Source: JACKOB01 sp024234575 | Lineage (GTDB): Bacteria; Pseudomonadota; Gammaproteobacteria; Pseudomonadales; Oleiphilaceae | Assembly: GCA_051208035.1 (NCBI GenBank) | Contig: JBPJFZ010000002.1 | Span: 248,001-312,000 of the forward strand | Length of the DNA: 64,000 nucleotides | Direction of reading: 5' to 3' | Shown here: positions 8,411-17,405 of the stretch, piece after piece | Layout: every line of letters begins with the position of its first letter | Numbering within the stretch: position 1 is the first letter of the stretch | Position numbers and translations under genes: made by a program | Notes under the pieces: generated by a model | Seen by the model: only the letters and a program-made list of their open reading frames with translations | The model's database searches: none | Told to the model about the DNA's origin: nothing

Positions 8411-8668
8411 TCAGGAATGCTGATTTTCTTTCTTAACGGGTTGTTCTGTTACTGATTTTGGAGGTGTTGTATCAACGCGCTGTGCCGGATTGTCAATAAC
8501 AGGCGACACCGTGTTTTCATCCGTTTTTTCTTCATCGGATAGTGATTTTTTGAAGCCCTTTACGGCGCCACCGAGGTCAGAGCCGAGGTTGCGCAGCTTC
8601 TTGGTGCCGAATAGTAAAATGATAATTGCGAAAATGATAAGTAATTGCCAAACACTGATACCGCCCAT
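8411..8668 (-). CDS. tatA: Sec-independent translocase subunit TatA
   Basis: An 85-residue TatA, the pore-forming or membrane-weakening subunit. One membrane helix (residues 4-20) is followed by the FGTKKLRNLGSDLGGAVKGFKK amphipathic helix with its diagnostic FG hinge, then an acidic, disordered tail. First of tatA-tatB-tatC, which follow hisE by 128 bases, the same order as in Pseudomonas. Confidence 0.96.
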   Translation of the reverse strand: MGGISVWQLLIIFAIIILLFGTKKLRNLGSDLGGAVKGFKKSLSDEEKTDENTVSPVIDNPAQRVDTTPPKSVTEQPVKKENQHS

Positions 8669-8796
8669 TGAGCTAAATCTCCGGTTATTCTGATAAAAAA
8701 CTGAACCAAGTTTTGATCGTTACTGGTTGCTATTCTACATGAAAATCATCCGGTACATATGGTTTAGATCAAGAGTAACCATCCTGTACCGATTTG

Positions 8797-9135
8797 TTAC
8801 TGGTCGCGGGATGCTTTTTCTGCCAGACCGGAGAGGTCAAACCTTCTTGCCAGTTCTTTCAGGACATCCTCAGCGCTTAAATCGAGGTGTGAGAGCATGA
8901 CCAGCGAGTGAAACCAGAGGTCTGCTGTTTCGTAGACCAATTCATCTTTATTGCCCGTGTTCATGGCGTCTTTTGCGGCGATAACGGTTTCAAAGCACTC
9001 TTCGCCAACTTTTTCCAGTATTTTGTTAAGCCCTTTTTTGTGCAGGCTGGCAACATAGGATGATTCTGGGTCTGCCATCTTTCGCTGTGCCAGAACTTCG
9101 GTTAGCTGGGCAAGGGTATCGTTATGTGATGTCAT
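8797..9135 (-). CDS. hisE: Phosphoribosyl-ATP pyrophosphatase HisE
   Basis: A 112-residue MazG-fold enzyme of histidine synthesis that hydrolyses phosphoribosyl-ATP to phosphoribosyl-AMP. The helical signature GLNKILEKVGEECFETVIAA and the metal-binding ELVYETADLWFHSLVMLSH are visible. It is a separate gene from hisI here, unlike the fused HisIE of E. coli, and overlaps the hisI stop by four bases (ATGA). Confidence 0.96.
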   Translation of the reverse strand: MTSHNDTLAQLTEVLAQRKMADPESSYVASLHKKGLNKILEKVGEECFETVIAAKDAMNTGNKDELVYETADLWFHSLVMLSHLDLSAEDVLKELARRFDLSGLAEKASRDQ

Positions 9136-9545
9136 TGTTGATACATCTCCTTGGGATCTTTGAGGACGGGTTCAACGTCGGTCCAGGTGTAGCCGTTGCC
9201 TGTGTTATCCAGTCTCTTGTAGAAGCAGGAACGACGGCCGGTATGACAGGCGACATTTCCCAACTGTTTCACTTTCAATACGATGACGTCGTTATCGCAG
9301 TCAAGCCTTATTTCGTGCAGCTGTTGCACGTTACCTGATGACTCGCCCTTACGCCACAAGCTTTTACGGGAGCGTGACCAGTAGATCGCGCGGTTCTCCT
9401 GAACGCTGAGGCTTAGCGACTCGGCGTTCATCCAGGCCATCATCAGCAGCTCTCCAGTTTGGTAGTCTTGAGCGATGGCTGGCACAAGGCCATCATTTGT
9501 CCATTTGATTTGTTCGAGCCATTGTGGAAGTGCGTTTTCTGTCAT
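9132..9545 (-). CDS. hisI: Phosphoribosyl-AMP cyclohydrolase HisI
   Basis: A 137-residue zinc enzyme that opens the adenine ring of phosphoribosyl-AMP, the step after HisE. The signature WSRSRKSLWRKGESSGNVQ is followed by the Asp-rich LDCDNDVI and the zinc-ligand region ACHTGRRSCFY. Overlaps ubiB upstream and hisE downstream by four bases each, so all three are translationally coupled. Confidence 0.96.
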   Translation of the reverse strand: MTENALPQWLEQIKWTNDGLVPAIAQDYQTGELLMMAWMNAESLSLSVQENRAIYWSRSRKSLWRKGESSGNVQQLHEIRLDCDNDVIVLKVKQLGNVACHTGRRSCFYKRLDNTGNGYTWTDVEPVLKDPKEMYQQ

Positions 9546-11194
9546 ATGGATTTCCGTCTAACCAAATAGTAAATGCCTACTGCACCCAGAAAAATGCTAA
9601 AGGGTGATAATGCTTTAATCCAGGTGATAACTTCGCTGTCTTGTGTCAGCCAGGCTGCAGTAAATAAGGTTGCAGCGATGACGTAATCTTTATGCTCACC
9701 CAAGAGGCTGTTGCGCGATTTTTTGTTTTGCTCTGCAATTTTTCGATCAGTTTCCACCCGCAGTGGGCTGTTCATTTGGCTGATCTGCTTGATAGCATCA
9801 TGCAGCAATTGTGGCATTTCCGGCGTTTGTTCCAGCCAGTCAGGGATATTGTTTTTTAACGATTTCAACATTCCCAGAGGCGCCATGCGTTCACGCATCC
9901 AGCCCTCGAGATAGGGTTGTGCCGTGGACCATAAGTCGAGGTCTGGATATAACTGCCGGCCAAGACCTTCGATATTGAGTAGCGTTTTTTGTAGCAAGAC
10001 AAGTTGTGGCTGTACTTCCATATCGAAGCGCCGAGCTGTTTGAAACAGACGCAGCAAAAAGTTTCCGAAAGATATGTCTTTTAACGGCTTCTCAAATATT
10101 GGTTCGCAGACTGTGCGGATAGCTGACTCGAACTCATTCACTTTAGTGCTGGCAGGTACCCACCCTGACTGAATGTGCAGTTGTGCGACCTGGTGATAAT
10201 CGCGCTGAAAGAACGCCAGCAGATTACGCGCCAGATAGCCCTGATCTGCGGGAGTCAAGCTCCCCATAATGCCAAAATCTACGGCGATGTACTGTGGATC
10301 ATGTGGTGAGTGTTGGGCAACAAAAATATTTCCAGGATGCATGTCTGCATGGAAGAAGCTGTCACGAAAAACCTGCGTGAAGAAGATCTCGACACCTTTT
10401 TCTGCTAATCGTTTGAGGTCTATGTGGTTGCTTTTTAATGTGTCGACATCGGCAACAGGAATACCGTATATCCGCTCCATCACCAAAACGGATGGATGTG
10501 TGTAATCCCAGTAGATTTTTGGGATATAGATAAGAGGAGAGTTTTCGAAGTTGCGCCTTAGCTGTGATGCATTGGCGGCTTCCCGTTGCAAATCAAGCTC
10601 ATCGAGAATTGTCGACTGGTAATCCTGAACGACTTCAACCGGACGAAGTCTGGCGCCATCTTCCCAAAACTTCTCCAATAGTCTGGCCATGGTCATCATT
10701 AGCGCGATGTCCTGGTTAATCACTGGTTTAATATCCGGCCGAATTACCTTGACGATGACTTTGTCGCCATTGCGTAGCGTCGCAGTGTGCACCTGGGCAA
10801 CTGAAGCAGATGCCAGCGGTGCTGAGTCAAAGGTTGTAAACACTTCACTAACAGGGGCTTTCAGGCTTTTTTCGATGATGGCGATAGCGACCTTCGAATC
10901 GAATGGCGGTACTCGATCCTGAAGTTTTTTTAACTCTTCAGCAATATCATCTGGTAATAAATCTCTTCTTGTTGAGAGAATTTGGCCAAACTTAACAAAT
11001 ATAGGGCCAAGTTCTTCGAGGGCCAGCCTGATCCTTTCTCCCGGCGCTTGCTTGGGTTTTGGAAAAAGATGCCAGGGCGCCAGCATAAATAGAAGCTTTA
11101 GTGCGGGCGGCAGGTGCATTACGGGCACAAATTCATCCAGGCGATACTTGCAGATTACCTTGGTGATTTTGAGTAGGCGCTTAATTCTTGTCAC
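9542..11194 (-). CDS. ubiB: Ubiquinone biosynthesis kinase-like protein UbiB
   Basis: A 550-residue atypical kinase (ADCK/COQ8 family) needed for ubiquinone synthesis; it is thought to use ATP to help extract or present lipid intermediates to the Ubi complex. It has the family KxGQ motif (VKFGQILSTRRDLLP, about residues 75-90), the catalytic-loop region DMHPGNIFV and the metal-binding DFG (AVDFGIMG). Two C-terminal membrane segments (about 500-520 and 525-545) anchor it. Downstream of ubiE-ubiJ, as in E. coli. Confidence 0.96.
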   Translation of the reverse strand: MTRIKRLLKITKVICKYRLDEFVPVMHLPPALKLLFMLAPWHLFPKPKQAPGERIRLALEELGPIFVKFGQILSTRRDLLPDDIAEELKKLQDRVPPFDSKVAIAIIEKSLKAPVSEVFTTFDSAPLASASVAQVHTATLRNGDKVIVKVIRPDIKPVINQDIALMMTMARLLEKFWEDGARLRPVEVVQDYQSTILDELDLQREAANASQLRRNFENSPLIYIPKIYWDYTHPSVLVMERIYGIPVADVDTLKSNHIDLKRLAEKGVEIFFTQVFRDSFFHADMHPGNIFVAQHSPHDPQYIAVDFGIMGSLTPADQGYLARNLLAFFQRDYHQVAQLHIQSGWVPASTKVNEFESAIRTVCEPIFEKPLKDISFGNFLLRLFQTARRFDMEVQPQLVLLQKTLLNIEGLGRQLYPDLDLWSTAQPYLEGWMRERMAPLGMLKSLKNNIPDWLEQTPEMPQLLHDAIKQISQMNSPLRVETDRKIAEQNKKSRNSLLGEHKDYVIAATLFTAAWLTQDSEVITWIKALSPFSIFLGAVGIYYLVRRKSI

Positions 11195-11291
11195 TATCTG
11201 CGGCTTCCAGTCTTAATCGTATGAATGCGTTTGTTTCGAATATAAATGCTGTACACGTGCAAAATGGGCACAACTATGACCACAAAGAGAT

Positions 11292-11927
11292 TTATGTGTT
11301 CGGGCTCTCATTCTTTTGTTGTACGAGCAATTCAATTCTGGCTGCCAGACGGTCGACGGCAAGGGTCAATTCGTCTACTTCGTCAGCAAATATTTCAGTT
11401 TCGACACGGGCAGGCACTTGTCGGCCTTCTTCCTGAAGGTATTCTTCAATATTGCTTTCCATGCTTTCGTTGGCAGACTGTGTCCACCGGCGCAGGCTTC
11501 TAAAGCTGCTGCCAATAAAGTGTGCCGGTATACCGCCGGTGATTTCCGCCAGCATTGCTTCGTAATCAATATCCAGCGTTTTTACGAACGCGTAGAGTTG
11601 CTGAATCGTTTCACTATCTCCCTCAATGACTACGCTGTTCTTGCCCAGGTTTGTCAGCGATTCAGAAGACGTTGCCAAGCGAAGCAGTGCCAGCGGGCTG
11701 CCTGAAATAGTTGCTTGGGCAGGTGACTCGTCAGTCTGGTGATGAATGAATATTCGCTGATTGCCAAACTGTAGCCGGATGTTGAACGGATCGGTACAGA
11801 TGTCGATGACAGCACCATCTAGCTGATCAATATGCTTTTGCGAGGCAGGCGAGTATTGCAACGTTTTATTGATTGCCTCTTCGATTGCGGCCGTCATAGA
11901 ACTGACTATTACCGGATCAATGGCCAT
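11292..11927 (-). CDS. ubiJ: Ubiquinone biosynthesis accessory factor UbiJ (SCP2 domain)
   Basis: A 211-residue protein with an N-terminal SCP2-like lipid-binding domain (about residues 20-110) and a C-terminal coiled coil (about 165-205). UbiJ with UbiK forms the scaffold that carries hydrophobic ubiquinone intermediates. The frame is open for 20 more codons, but the ATG at 11927 overlaps the ubiE stop as TGATG, which is the expected coupled start. Lies between ubiE and ubiB, its usual position. Confidence 0.92.
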   Translation of the reverse strand: MAIDPVIVSSMTAAIEEAINKTLQYSPASQKHIDQLDGAVIDICTDPFNIRLQFGNQRIFIHHQTDESPAQATISGSPLALLRLATSSESLTNLGKNSVVIEGDSETIQQLYAFVKTLDIDYEAMLAEITGGIPAHFIGSSFRSLRRWTQSANESMESNIEEYLQEEGRQVPARVETEIFADEVDELTLAVDRLAARIELLVQQKNESPNT

Positions 11928-12718
11928 CAGGGTTTGATGCCTGTATGCAATGCGACAACGCCCGCAGTCATGTTGTAAAACTTGCAACGTGCGAAGCCGG
12001 CTGTTTCCATCATTGCTTTCAGTGTTTCCTGGTCAGGATGCATTCTGATTGATTCGGCAAGATACTGATAACTTTCGCTGTCGCCGGCAATGAGTTTCCC
12101 CATAACAGGTAATGCGGTAAACGAGTACAGGTCATAGGCTTTGCTGATAATCGGCAATACTGGTTTCGAGAACTCCAGAATAAGCAATCTTCCGCCCGGC
12201 TTAAGCACGCGCAGCATCGATTCAATGGCTCTGTCTTTGTTGGTAACATTGCGCAGCCCAAAAGCAATGCTGACACAGTCGAAGTGATTATCAGGAAAAG
12301 GTAGGCATTCGGCATTAGCCTGAACAAATTCGATGTTTCTGCCGTAGCCTTTGTCTAACAGGCGGTCACGACCAACTTTTAGCATTGAGGCATTGATGTC
12401 TGCTAAAACAACCTCACCATCATCACCGACGATATCGGCAAATTTCATTGTCAGGTCGCCGGTGCCGCCAGCGATATCCAGCACGCGGTGGCCCTTTCTT
12501 ACGCCGCTTGTTTCAATGGTGAAGCGTTTCCATAGACGGTGTATCCCCGCAGACATCAAATCGTTCATGAGGTCGTATTTGCTGGCGACTGAATGAAATA
12601 CGTCAGCGACACGGGCTTCTTTTTCCTGAATGGGAACGTTTTTATAGCCGAAGTGCGTTTGCCCGCCGGGTTGAGTTGTAGAAGCTGCTGGTTTTTGGCT
12701 GTCCGTAATCTGACTCAT
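11927..12718 (-). CDS. ubiE: Ubiquinone/menaquinone C-methyltransferase UbiE
   Basis: A 263-residue class I SAM-dependent methyltransferase that adds the C2 methyl group in ubiquinone (and demethylmenaquinone) synthesis. The signature YDLMNDLMSAGIHRLWKR is near residue 50, the SAM motif VLDIAGGTGDL at about 82, and the UbiE motif ESMLRVLKPGGRLLILEFSKP at about 163. First gene of the long block ubiE-ubiJ-ubiB-hisI-hisE-tatABC-rsmE. Confidence 0.97.
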   Translation of the reverse strand: MSQITDSQKPAASTTQPGGQTHFGYKNVPIQEKEARVADVFHSVASKYDLMNDLMSAGIHRLWKRFTIETSGVRKGHRVLDIAGGTGDLTMKFADIVGDDGEVVLADINASMLKVGRDRLLDKGYGRNIEFVQANAECLPFPDNHFDCVSIAFGLRNVTNKDRAIESMLRVLKPGGRLLILEFSKPVLPIISKAYDLYSFTALPVMGKLIAGDSESYQYLAESIRMHPDQETLKAMMETAGFARCKFYNMTAGVVALHTGIKP

Positions 12719-12801
12719 GAAAGGTTCCTGTCTGCCTATGTATTCGCAACTGAGCGGGGCATTGGTAAATACTTGTTAGCGCCGCTCGAATATTGCTGCG
12801 T

Positions 12802-12830
12802 ATTCTACAACGGCTTGGGGTTTTTGTCCT
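12802..12830 (-). promoter_or_regulatory. Candidate sigma-70 promoter of the ubiE operon
   Basis: On the minus strand a -35-like AGGACA (12825-12830, 4 of 6) and a -10 TAGAAT (12802-12807, 5 of 6) are separated by exactly 17 bases. It sits about 85 bases before the ubiE start. The rest of the roughly 300-base gap 12719-13033 shows no ORF or RNA that I recognise. Confidence 0.5.
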
Positions 12831-13033
12831 AATCAGCATCAAGTTTGCGCCAGGGAAAACACTTCCACAAAGATTTAGCAAAAGTGAATCCGTGCCTGCA
12901 TTCTGGCGGCCTTATGATAAACTTAAACAATACAGGTTGTATCAGCATATTTAATTGTGACACCCGATTGTGGTGCACAGATTAAAAGGTTGATGATATG
13001 TTTCTAATTCACCCGTAAGTGGTAACACACTAT

Positions 13034-13324
13034 ATGTCAGTTATTGAAATACAGCGCCATCATACGTTAGACCATGATCATGCAATTGCCGCCTCGGACG
13101 AATTGGCTAAAAGTTTGTCTGACAGGTTTGATGTAAATTACACCTGGCAGGGCGATACTTTAACGTTTTCCAGAAGTGGCGCTAAAGGTAAATTGACAGT
13201 GCAGCCTCACCTTATACATATACGCATGGAGTTAGGTTTTTTGCTGCGGCCATTCAAAGGTCGTATTGAGAAAGAGATTCATGATCATCTGGATGGCCTG
13301 ATCGAAGGTGATACTACTGCCTGA
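13034..13324 (+). CDS. Polyhydroxyalkanoic acid system family protein
   Basis: A 96-residue protein resembling the PHA_gran_rgn family (PF09650), small proteins found with polyhydroxyalkanoate genes and suggested to act at storage granules. Recognisable parts are MSVIEIQRHHTLDHDHA, the SFSRSGAKGKL-like strand region (TFSRSGAKGKLTVQP) and the C-terminal EKEIHDHLD. The frame also opens at a GTG at 13019, but the ATG at 13034 begins the conserved region. No phaC or phasin is in the window, so a PHA role is family-based inference. Confidence 0.8.
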   Translation: MSVIEIQRHHTLDHDHAIAASDELAKSLSDRFDVNYTWQGDTLTFSRSGAKGKLTVQPHLIHIRMELGFLLRPFKGRIEKEIHDHLDGLIEGDTTA

Positions 13325-13354
13325 TCGTCGCTTAGCAGGCAGTGTTAGTGTGTG

Positions 13355-14149
13355 TTATACAGAAGCGTTATGGTCGTGCACACTACGTTGATGCCAGGGC
13401 TTGGTGAAATGTGATGGGAGAGCCAGTGGAGTTGGGTGCTGGTTGTATATCTGCTCAAGCAAACAGGTTTCCCGCTCAATAATTTGTTCTAGTAACAGAT
13501 CAACACTATCCATGCTTTTAAACGCCTGAAAGCCGCGAAACAGAAAGTCATGCAGTGCACCTACCCCGGCGATCTCCGCAGGTTTTCTGGTCATCTTCAG
13601 AGTAAAGTTTAAAAATTTACTGTGTACATAACGGTCAAGGTCATCACCGATGTTAGCGATTAGCTGGATCTGATGCAGGCGCTCTTTTTTGTTATCACAG
13701 ATTCGGTAGGCCTCTGCGTACACTTCAGCATCAATCTTATTTATTTGCATCTGCTTATAGAGGACGTTGGCCAGGGCCAGATCAAGCTTTCTGCTTAGAA
13801 GATTAAGTTCTACTAATGCCGCGACGGTATATAACAAAGTCTCTGGCAGCAGCTTGACCATCGTTGGGTAAATGCGGTCGATATCATTATCACGCTGACT
13901 GAAGTCTTTTGGTGCATAGAGATCTTCCAGCAAAAAGTTCAGCCCGCTTTTATAGGCTGGCAAAAGGTAAAGGTCTTGGTGGGTATGTTTGAGCCGCTGG
14001 GATTGCCAGGCGGCTAATGCGATGACTTCTTTTTGCAGGGGATCCGTTTCCATTGCCGCGCGAAAGTCATGGTAAGCCAGTAAGACCGTTTGTAGTTTTT
14101 CTGCAGTCGCATTCGCAGGACGAGGGTTTAACAGCTTGTGTCGGTACAT
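13355..14149 (-). CDS. FFLEELY-motif family protein
   Basis: A 264-residue, mostly helical protein of unknown function. The stretch LNFLLEDLYAPKDFSQRD (about residues 69-86) matches the motif for which the FFLEELY family is named. No signal peptide, membrane segment or known catalytic motif is seen. It follows an alpha/beta hydrolase on the same strand, with an intervening terminator-like stem-loop, in a neighbourhood of lipid-storage genes. The functional link is inferred from context only. Confidence 0.75.
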   Translation of the reverse strand: MYRHKLLNPRPANATAEKLQTVLLAYHDFRAAMETDPLQKEVIALAAWQSQRLKHTHQDLYLLPAYKSGLNFLLEDLYAPKDFSQRDNDIDRIYPTMVKLLPETLLYTVAALVELNLLSRKLDLALANVLYKQMQINKIDAEVYAEAYRICDNKKERLHQIQLIANIGDDLDRYVHSKFLNFTLKMTRKPAEIAGVGALHDFLFRGFQAFKSMDSVDLLLEQIIERETCLLEQIYNQHPTPLALPSHFTKPWHQRSVHDHNASV

Positions 14150-14229
14150 CTATCCAACTCCCTTCAGATGGATGGGGCTATATCTTCAGCGGGTATTCTG
14201 TTGTTTTTGGGTGAAATGTACAACAACAA

Positions 14230-14270
14230 AGCGCTGCTCTGGCGTTAAATGTTTAAACGAGAGCAGCGCT
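14230..14270 (-). terminator. Stem-loop after the alpha/beta hydrolase gene
   Basis: A perfect 11-bp inverted repeat, AGCGCTGCTCT (14230-14240) with AGAGCAGCGCT (14260-14270). On the minus strand it is followed by a T-rich tract (TTTGTTGTTGT), so it probably ends the hydrolase transcript before the FFLEELY-type gene. The loop itself is A+T-rich. Confidence 0.7.
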
Positions 14271-14325
14271 GCGGTGATTTATTGTATGAAGTATGGACAA
14301 GACAAGAGGGGGCGGTTAGCCGGTA

Positions 14326-15255
14326 CTAACTAACCGCCATCTTTTTTACCGGAATGTAATTAAGCGAAGGTACCCAGTCGACACTTTCAAGGGTTACGAA
14401 GTGACTGCCTGCGTCTGTTTCAACAATTCGAACGCTGTTAGGGCTGCTTTCTGCGCTGGCCAGCATTGCTTCTCGATCAAGGATGCGATCTACCTTAGGG
14501 ATGAGAAAGGTGCCATGTTTTAAATGCTGATAAACATCTACTTGTGTTTTTTCCATCCACGCCATGATGTTTTCAATATTACGAACGATGGTGAGATGAT
14601 CTTTGGTTGCGGTGAATAGTTTATTTAACAGTACTTTTTTGCGTGGGTTCATCTTGCCGAAAAATGTCTGGCCGTAGGATGAAGAGGGTGTGCTGTTGAT
14701 CAGCCTGACAACCCAAGGCCACATACCATGGCTTAACGGATCAAGTAGTGCCGTTACCAGAGGGTGAAGTTGCCCTTGCGGTAATACTGGCGCCTCTAGA
14801 ACGATATCAATGTGTTCGTAAAGCTCAGGCTGTTGACGAACCGCTTCGATTATCACTGCGCCACCTCTTGAGTGGCCGTGTATGCGAATATTCTTGGTTT
14901 TCGGCAGATTTAACAAAACCTGATTAAGAATGCAGGCGTCATACTCAATCGTACCTTCGAGATACTTAATGGGAACTTCCCAGTCAGGTTTCTCAATTAC
15001 AGGGCCACTCACCGGGATATGGTAGTTGCTACAGGTAAGTAAAATCAGCTCTGTGTTTGGCTGCTGATAGCTTTGCGTGAAGTAGCAATGGTTTTCAAGG
15101 AACCCGTGCACCCCAATAACGGTATGGTCTGCTTCACCGCTGTGATTTCTTACAGAAACGGCGCCTTTGCCAACCTGATACACCCGGCCGGAAAACATTT
15201 CCGTATAGGTCGGATCAATTGACTTTATCAACTTACGGGCGTGGCTCGATTTCAT
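14326..15255 (-). CDS. Alpha/beta hydrolase
   Basis: A 309-residue alpha/beta hydrolase. The nucleophile elbow GHSRGG lies near residue 125; an oxyanion-type HGFLEN segment is at about 51; a late AGSHFVTLE gives the likely catalytic His. The acid residue is probably the Asp before the C-terminal His region, which cannot be fixed by eye. No signal peptide, so it is cytoplasmic. Esterase or lipase-type action on a lipid or wax substrate is plausible from the neighbouring wax ester synthase, but the substrate is unknown. Confidence 0.82.
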   Translation of the reverse strand: MKSSHARKLIKSIDPTYTEMFSGRVYQVGKGAVSVRNHSGEADHTVIGVHGFLENHCYFTQSYQQPNTELILLTCSNYHIPVSGPVIEKPDWEVPIKYLEGTIEYDACILNQVLLNLPKTKNIRIHGHSRGGAVIIEAVRQQPELYEHIDIVLEAPVLPQGQLHPLVTALLDPLSHGMWPWVVRLINSTPSSSYGQTFFGKMNPRKKVLLNKLFTATKDHLTIVRNIENIMAWMEKTQVDVYQHLKHGTFLIPKVDRILDREAMLASAESSPNSVRIVETDAGSHFVTLESVDWVPSLNYIPVKKMAVS

Positions 15256-15818
15256 TAATCGCTCTCCCCAATATTCGCTTGTTCGATATTTCTATCCTTA
15301 GTCGTTATTGTTGACCATCCCTGATGTGTACTGCTTGTACCACCGTCATTTTTATTATGTCAGTGTCGGTGGTGATCAAATATTGACCTTGCTCAGATTC
15401 TCTATCGATTGCCCCTACTATAACTGTGATTTAGCTCACAACTCGTCTTAGACATTGGTCGTAGGGAGTTGCAGGGGAATTGATGAAAGTGCGGTAACCC
15501 TTTGATCTGAGTATATGTCAGTAAAAAGAGCAGAAATGTTAAATTTTGTTACAGACGTTTGGTGAATTGTAGCGTTTGCGGGCATGACGGACGTTTTTTT
15601 CGCGAAAGCCTGGGTTTAACAAATCCTTTTTTAGATTATTGACTAGCCGTTCACATTTTATGGCTGATAATAACGCTAGGGGTTGGTGGCCGGGGTAATA
15701 ATTACTCGATTTCATGATGTGGTGTCGTTAAGATAGAAAAACAAATAAAAAAGCCGTTCTGCCAACACCGTAAGTTTCGGGTGCTATAAGCCGGCAGAAT
15801 CAATATGGGGTCAGGTAT
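15256..15818. other. Long intergenic region between divergent hydrolase and wax ester synthase genes
   Basis: A 563-base spacer without a credible ORF, A+T-rich near its right end. It should carry promoters for both divergent genes. The only structure I can point to is the stem-loop at 15757-15799 just before the wax ester synthase. No tRNA, known riboswitch or repeat was recognised. Confidence 0.5.
15757..15799 (+). other. Stem-loop in the leader of the wax ester synthase gene
   Basis: TTCTGCC (15757-15763) pairs with GGCAGAA (15793-15799), and inside it CACC pairs with GGTG (15766-15769 with 15780-15783). It ends 19 bases before the start codon and close to the ribosome-binding region, with no T-run after it, so it looks like a leader element rather than a terminator. 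Function unknown. Confidence 0.45.
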
Positions 15819-17405
15819 ATGGAGTCGCAGAGTGAACCTTTAAGTGGCGCGGATACGGCCTGGTTGAGAATGGATTCGGCAACCAATTTAATGGTGATCA
15901 ACGCTATGCTGATCGTTGATACCATAGACTTTCATGATTTCAAGGACGTTGTCGCAAAGCGGTTGTTACGATTTGATCGATTTAATAAAAGACCTGTTTG
16001 TTACTCTGGCCTTTATTACTGGGAAAGCGATCCACATTTTGATATTAACTGCCATGTACGTCAGGTAGCCCTGACCGGGAGTGCAGATAAAACGGCGCTA
16101 CAAAAATTTGTTTCTGAGCAGATGAGTATACCGCTGGACGTGAACAAGCCACTTTGGCAGTTTCAGTTTGTCGAAAACTATCAGGGCGGTACCGCGATAC
16201 TAGTGCGCGTGCACCACTGTTATGCCGATGGAATTTCTCTTATCAGAGTATTTGATACCCTCACGGATCCTGCCGCGAACGTTACCGAGTTGAAAGACTT
16301 CGAAGATGAAAGCTTGTTGCGATTTGCTTCTGGGAAGAATGCGACACGCAGTGGGCCTGCCGAATATGTTCGTAGTGCAGCACAGGAAACGTTGCTAAAT
16401 AGTACCAAGGATGATGCAGACCCGGATAAGAGGACTGGTGAGTCCGCAGATGTTAATAATCCATGGGGAATCTATCAGCAATTGATTGAATCGATCTGGC
16501 AATCGATAGAGCGTTATAGCAAAGTTGGTGCAAGGGTGTCCGAAGAAAGCCTGCATCTGGTGCGGGAACCCCTCATGCTGAAAGAGTATGCCAAAGAAAT
16601 TCTAAAAATTATCAATGAAGTGACCCACCTCGCGTCCCTGCCATCAGATCCATTGACGCTGCTCAAGGGGCCTGTTGGGGTGCGCAAGTCATGCGCTTGG
16701 TCCGAACCGTTACCCATAGAGGATTTGCGCCGAGCTGGACGTCTGCTGGGGTGTAAGATTAATGACATACTTGTTTCGGCGGTAGCGGGTGCGCTCGGCA
16801 GCTATCTCCGGGCGCAAGGCGAAAAGGTCGACAGCACGACGATACATGCGACAGTACCGGTGAATATCCGCCAGGGTGAGGAGGTTGTCAGTGCCGAGAA
16901 TGATAAGTTAGGAAACAACTTCGGGACGGTTTTTTTGCCACTTCCTATCGGTATCGATAATCCCATCGAGCGTGTCTATAAAGTTAAGCACGATATGCTG
17001 GGGCTACGAAATTCAATGCAGCCAGGGATTTCCTTTGGTTTGTTGCACGCTTTGGGGATGATGCCGAAAACCGTGCAGAAACCATTGCTAGAAATGTTTA
17101 GCAGAAAGTCGACAGCAGTGTTGTCGAATGTGCCAGGGGTGCGAGAGTCGAGATATCTTTGTGGCAAAGAAATCAGCGAGCAGATGTTCTGGGTGCCGCA
17201 AACCGGTGATATTGGGCTGGGAATGAGCTTGATCAGTTATGGTGGTAATGTGCAGTTTGGTGTAGCCCTGGATGCGAAACTATGTAGTGAGCCCGCTGAG
17301 CTGGTAGCGCTTTGCGTTCAGGAGATGAAGCGCTATATTCAAATGACCGATCCCTTTCAGGAGATTCAAAATGCAGATCGCAGAAGACGCACTGACCAAT
17401 CATGA
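15819..17405 (+). CDS. Wax ester synthase/diacylglycerol acyltransferase (WS/DGAT)
   Basis: A 528-residue bifunctional acyltransferase that joins acyl-CoA to fatty alcohols or diacylglycerol to make storage wax or triacylglycerol. The catalytic HHxxxDG motif is H132-H133-C-Y-A-D137-G138. The N-terminal PLSGADTAWLRMDS and the C-terminal-domain NDILVSAVAGALGSYL and LSNVPG segments are characteristic. Usual length is 450-550 residues. Probably at the inner membrane or on lipid droplets. The next small ORF overlaps its end by 35 bases. Confidence 0.92.
   Translation: MESQSEPLSGADTAWLRMDSATNLMVINAMLIVDTIDFHDFKDVVAKRLLRFDRFNKRPVCYSGLYYWESDPHFDINCHVRQVALTGSADKTALQKFVSEQMSIPLDVNKPLWQFQFVENYQGGTAILVRVHHCYADGISLIRVFDTLTDPAANVTELKDFEDESLLRFASGKNATRSGPAEYVRSAAQETLLNSTKDDADPDKRTGESADVNNPWGIYQQLIESIWQSIERYSKVGARVSEESLHLVREPLMLKEYAKEILKIINEVTHLASLPSDPLTLLKGPVGVRKSCAWSEPLPIEDLRRAGRLLGCKINDILVSAVAGALGSYLRAQGEKVDSTTIHATVPVNIRQGEEVVSAENDKLGNNFGTVFLPLPIGIDNPIERVYKVKHDMLGLRNSMQPGISFGLLHALGMMPKTVQKPLLEMFSRKSTAVLSNVPGVRESRYLCGKEISEQMFWVPQTGDIGLGMSLISYGGNVQFGVALDAKLCSEPAELVALCVQEMKRYIQMTDPFQEIQNADRRRRTDQS

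Noticed and set aside
11928..11987. Longer ubiJ start at 11987
   Set aside because: It would overlap ubiE by 60 bases; TGATG coupling at 11927 is the better start.
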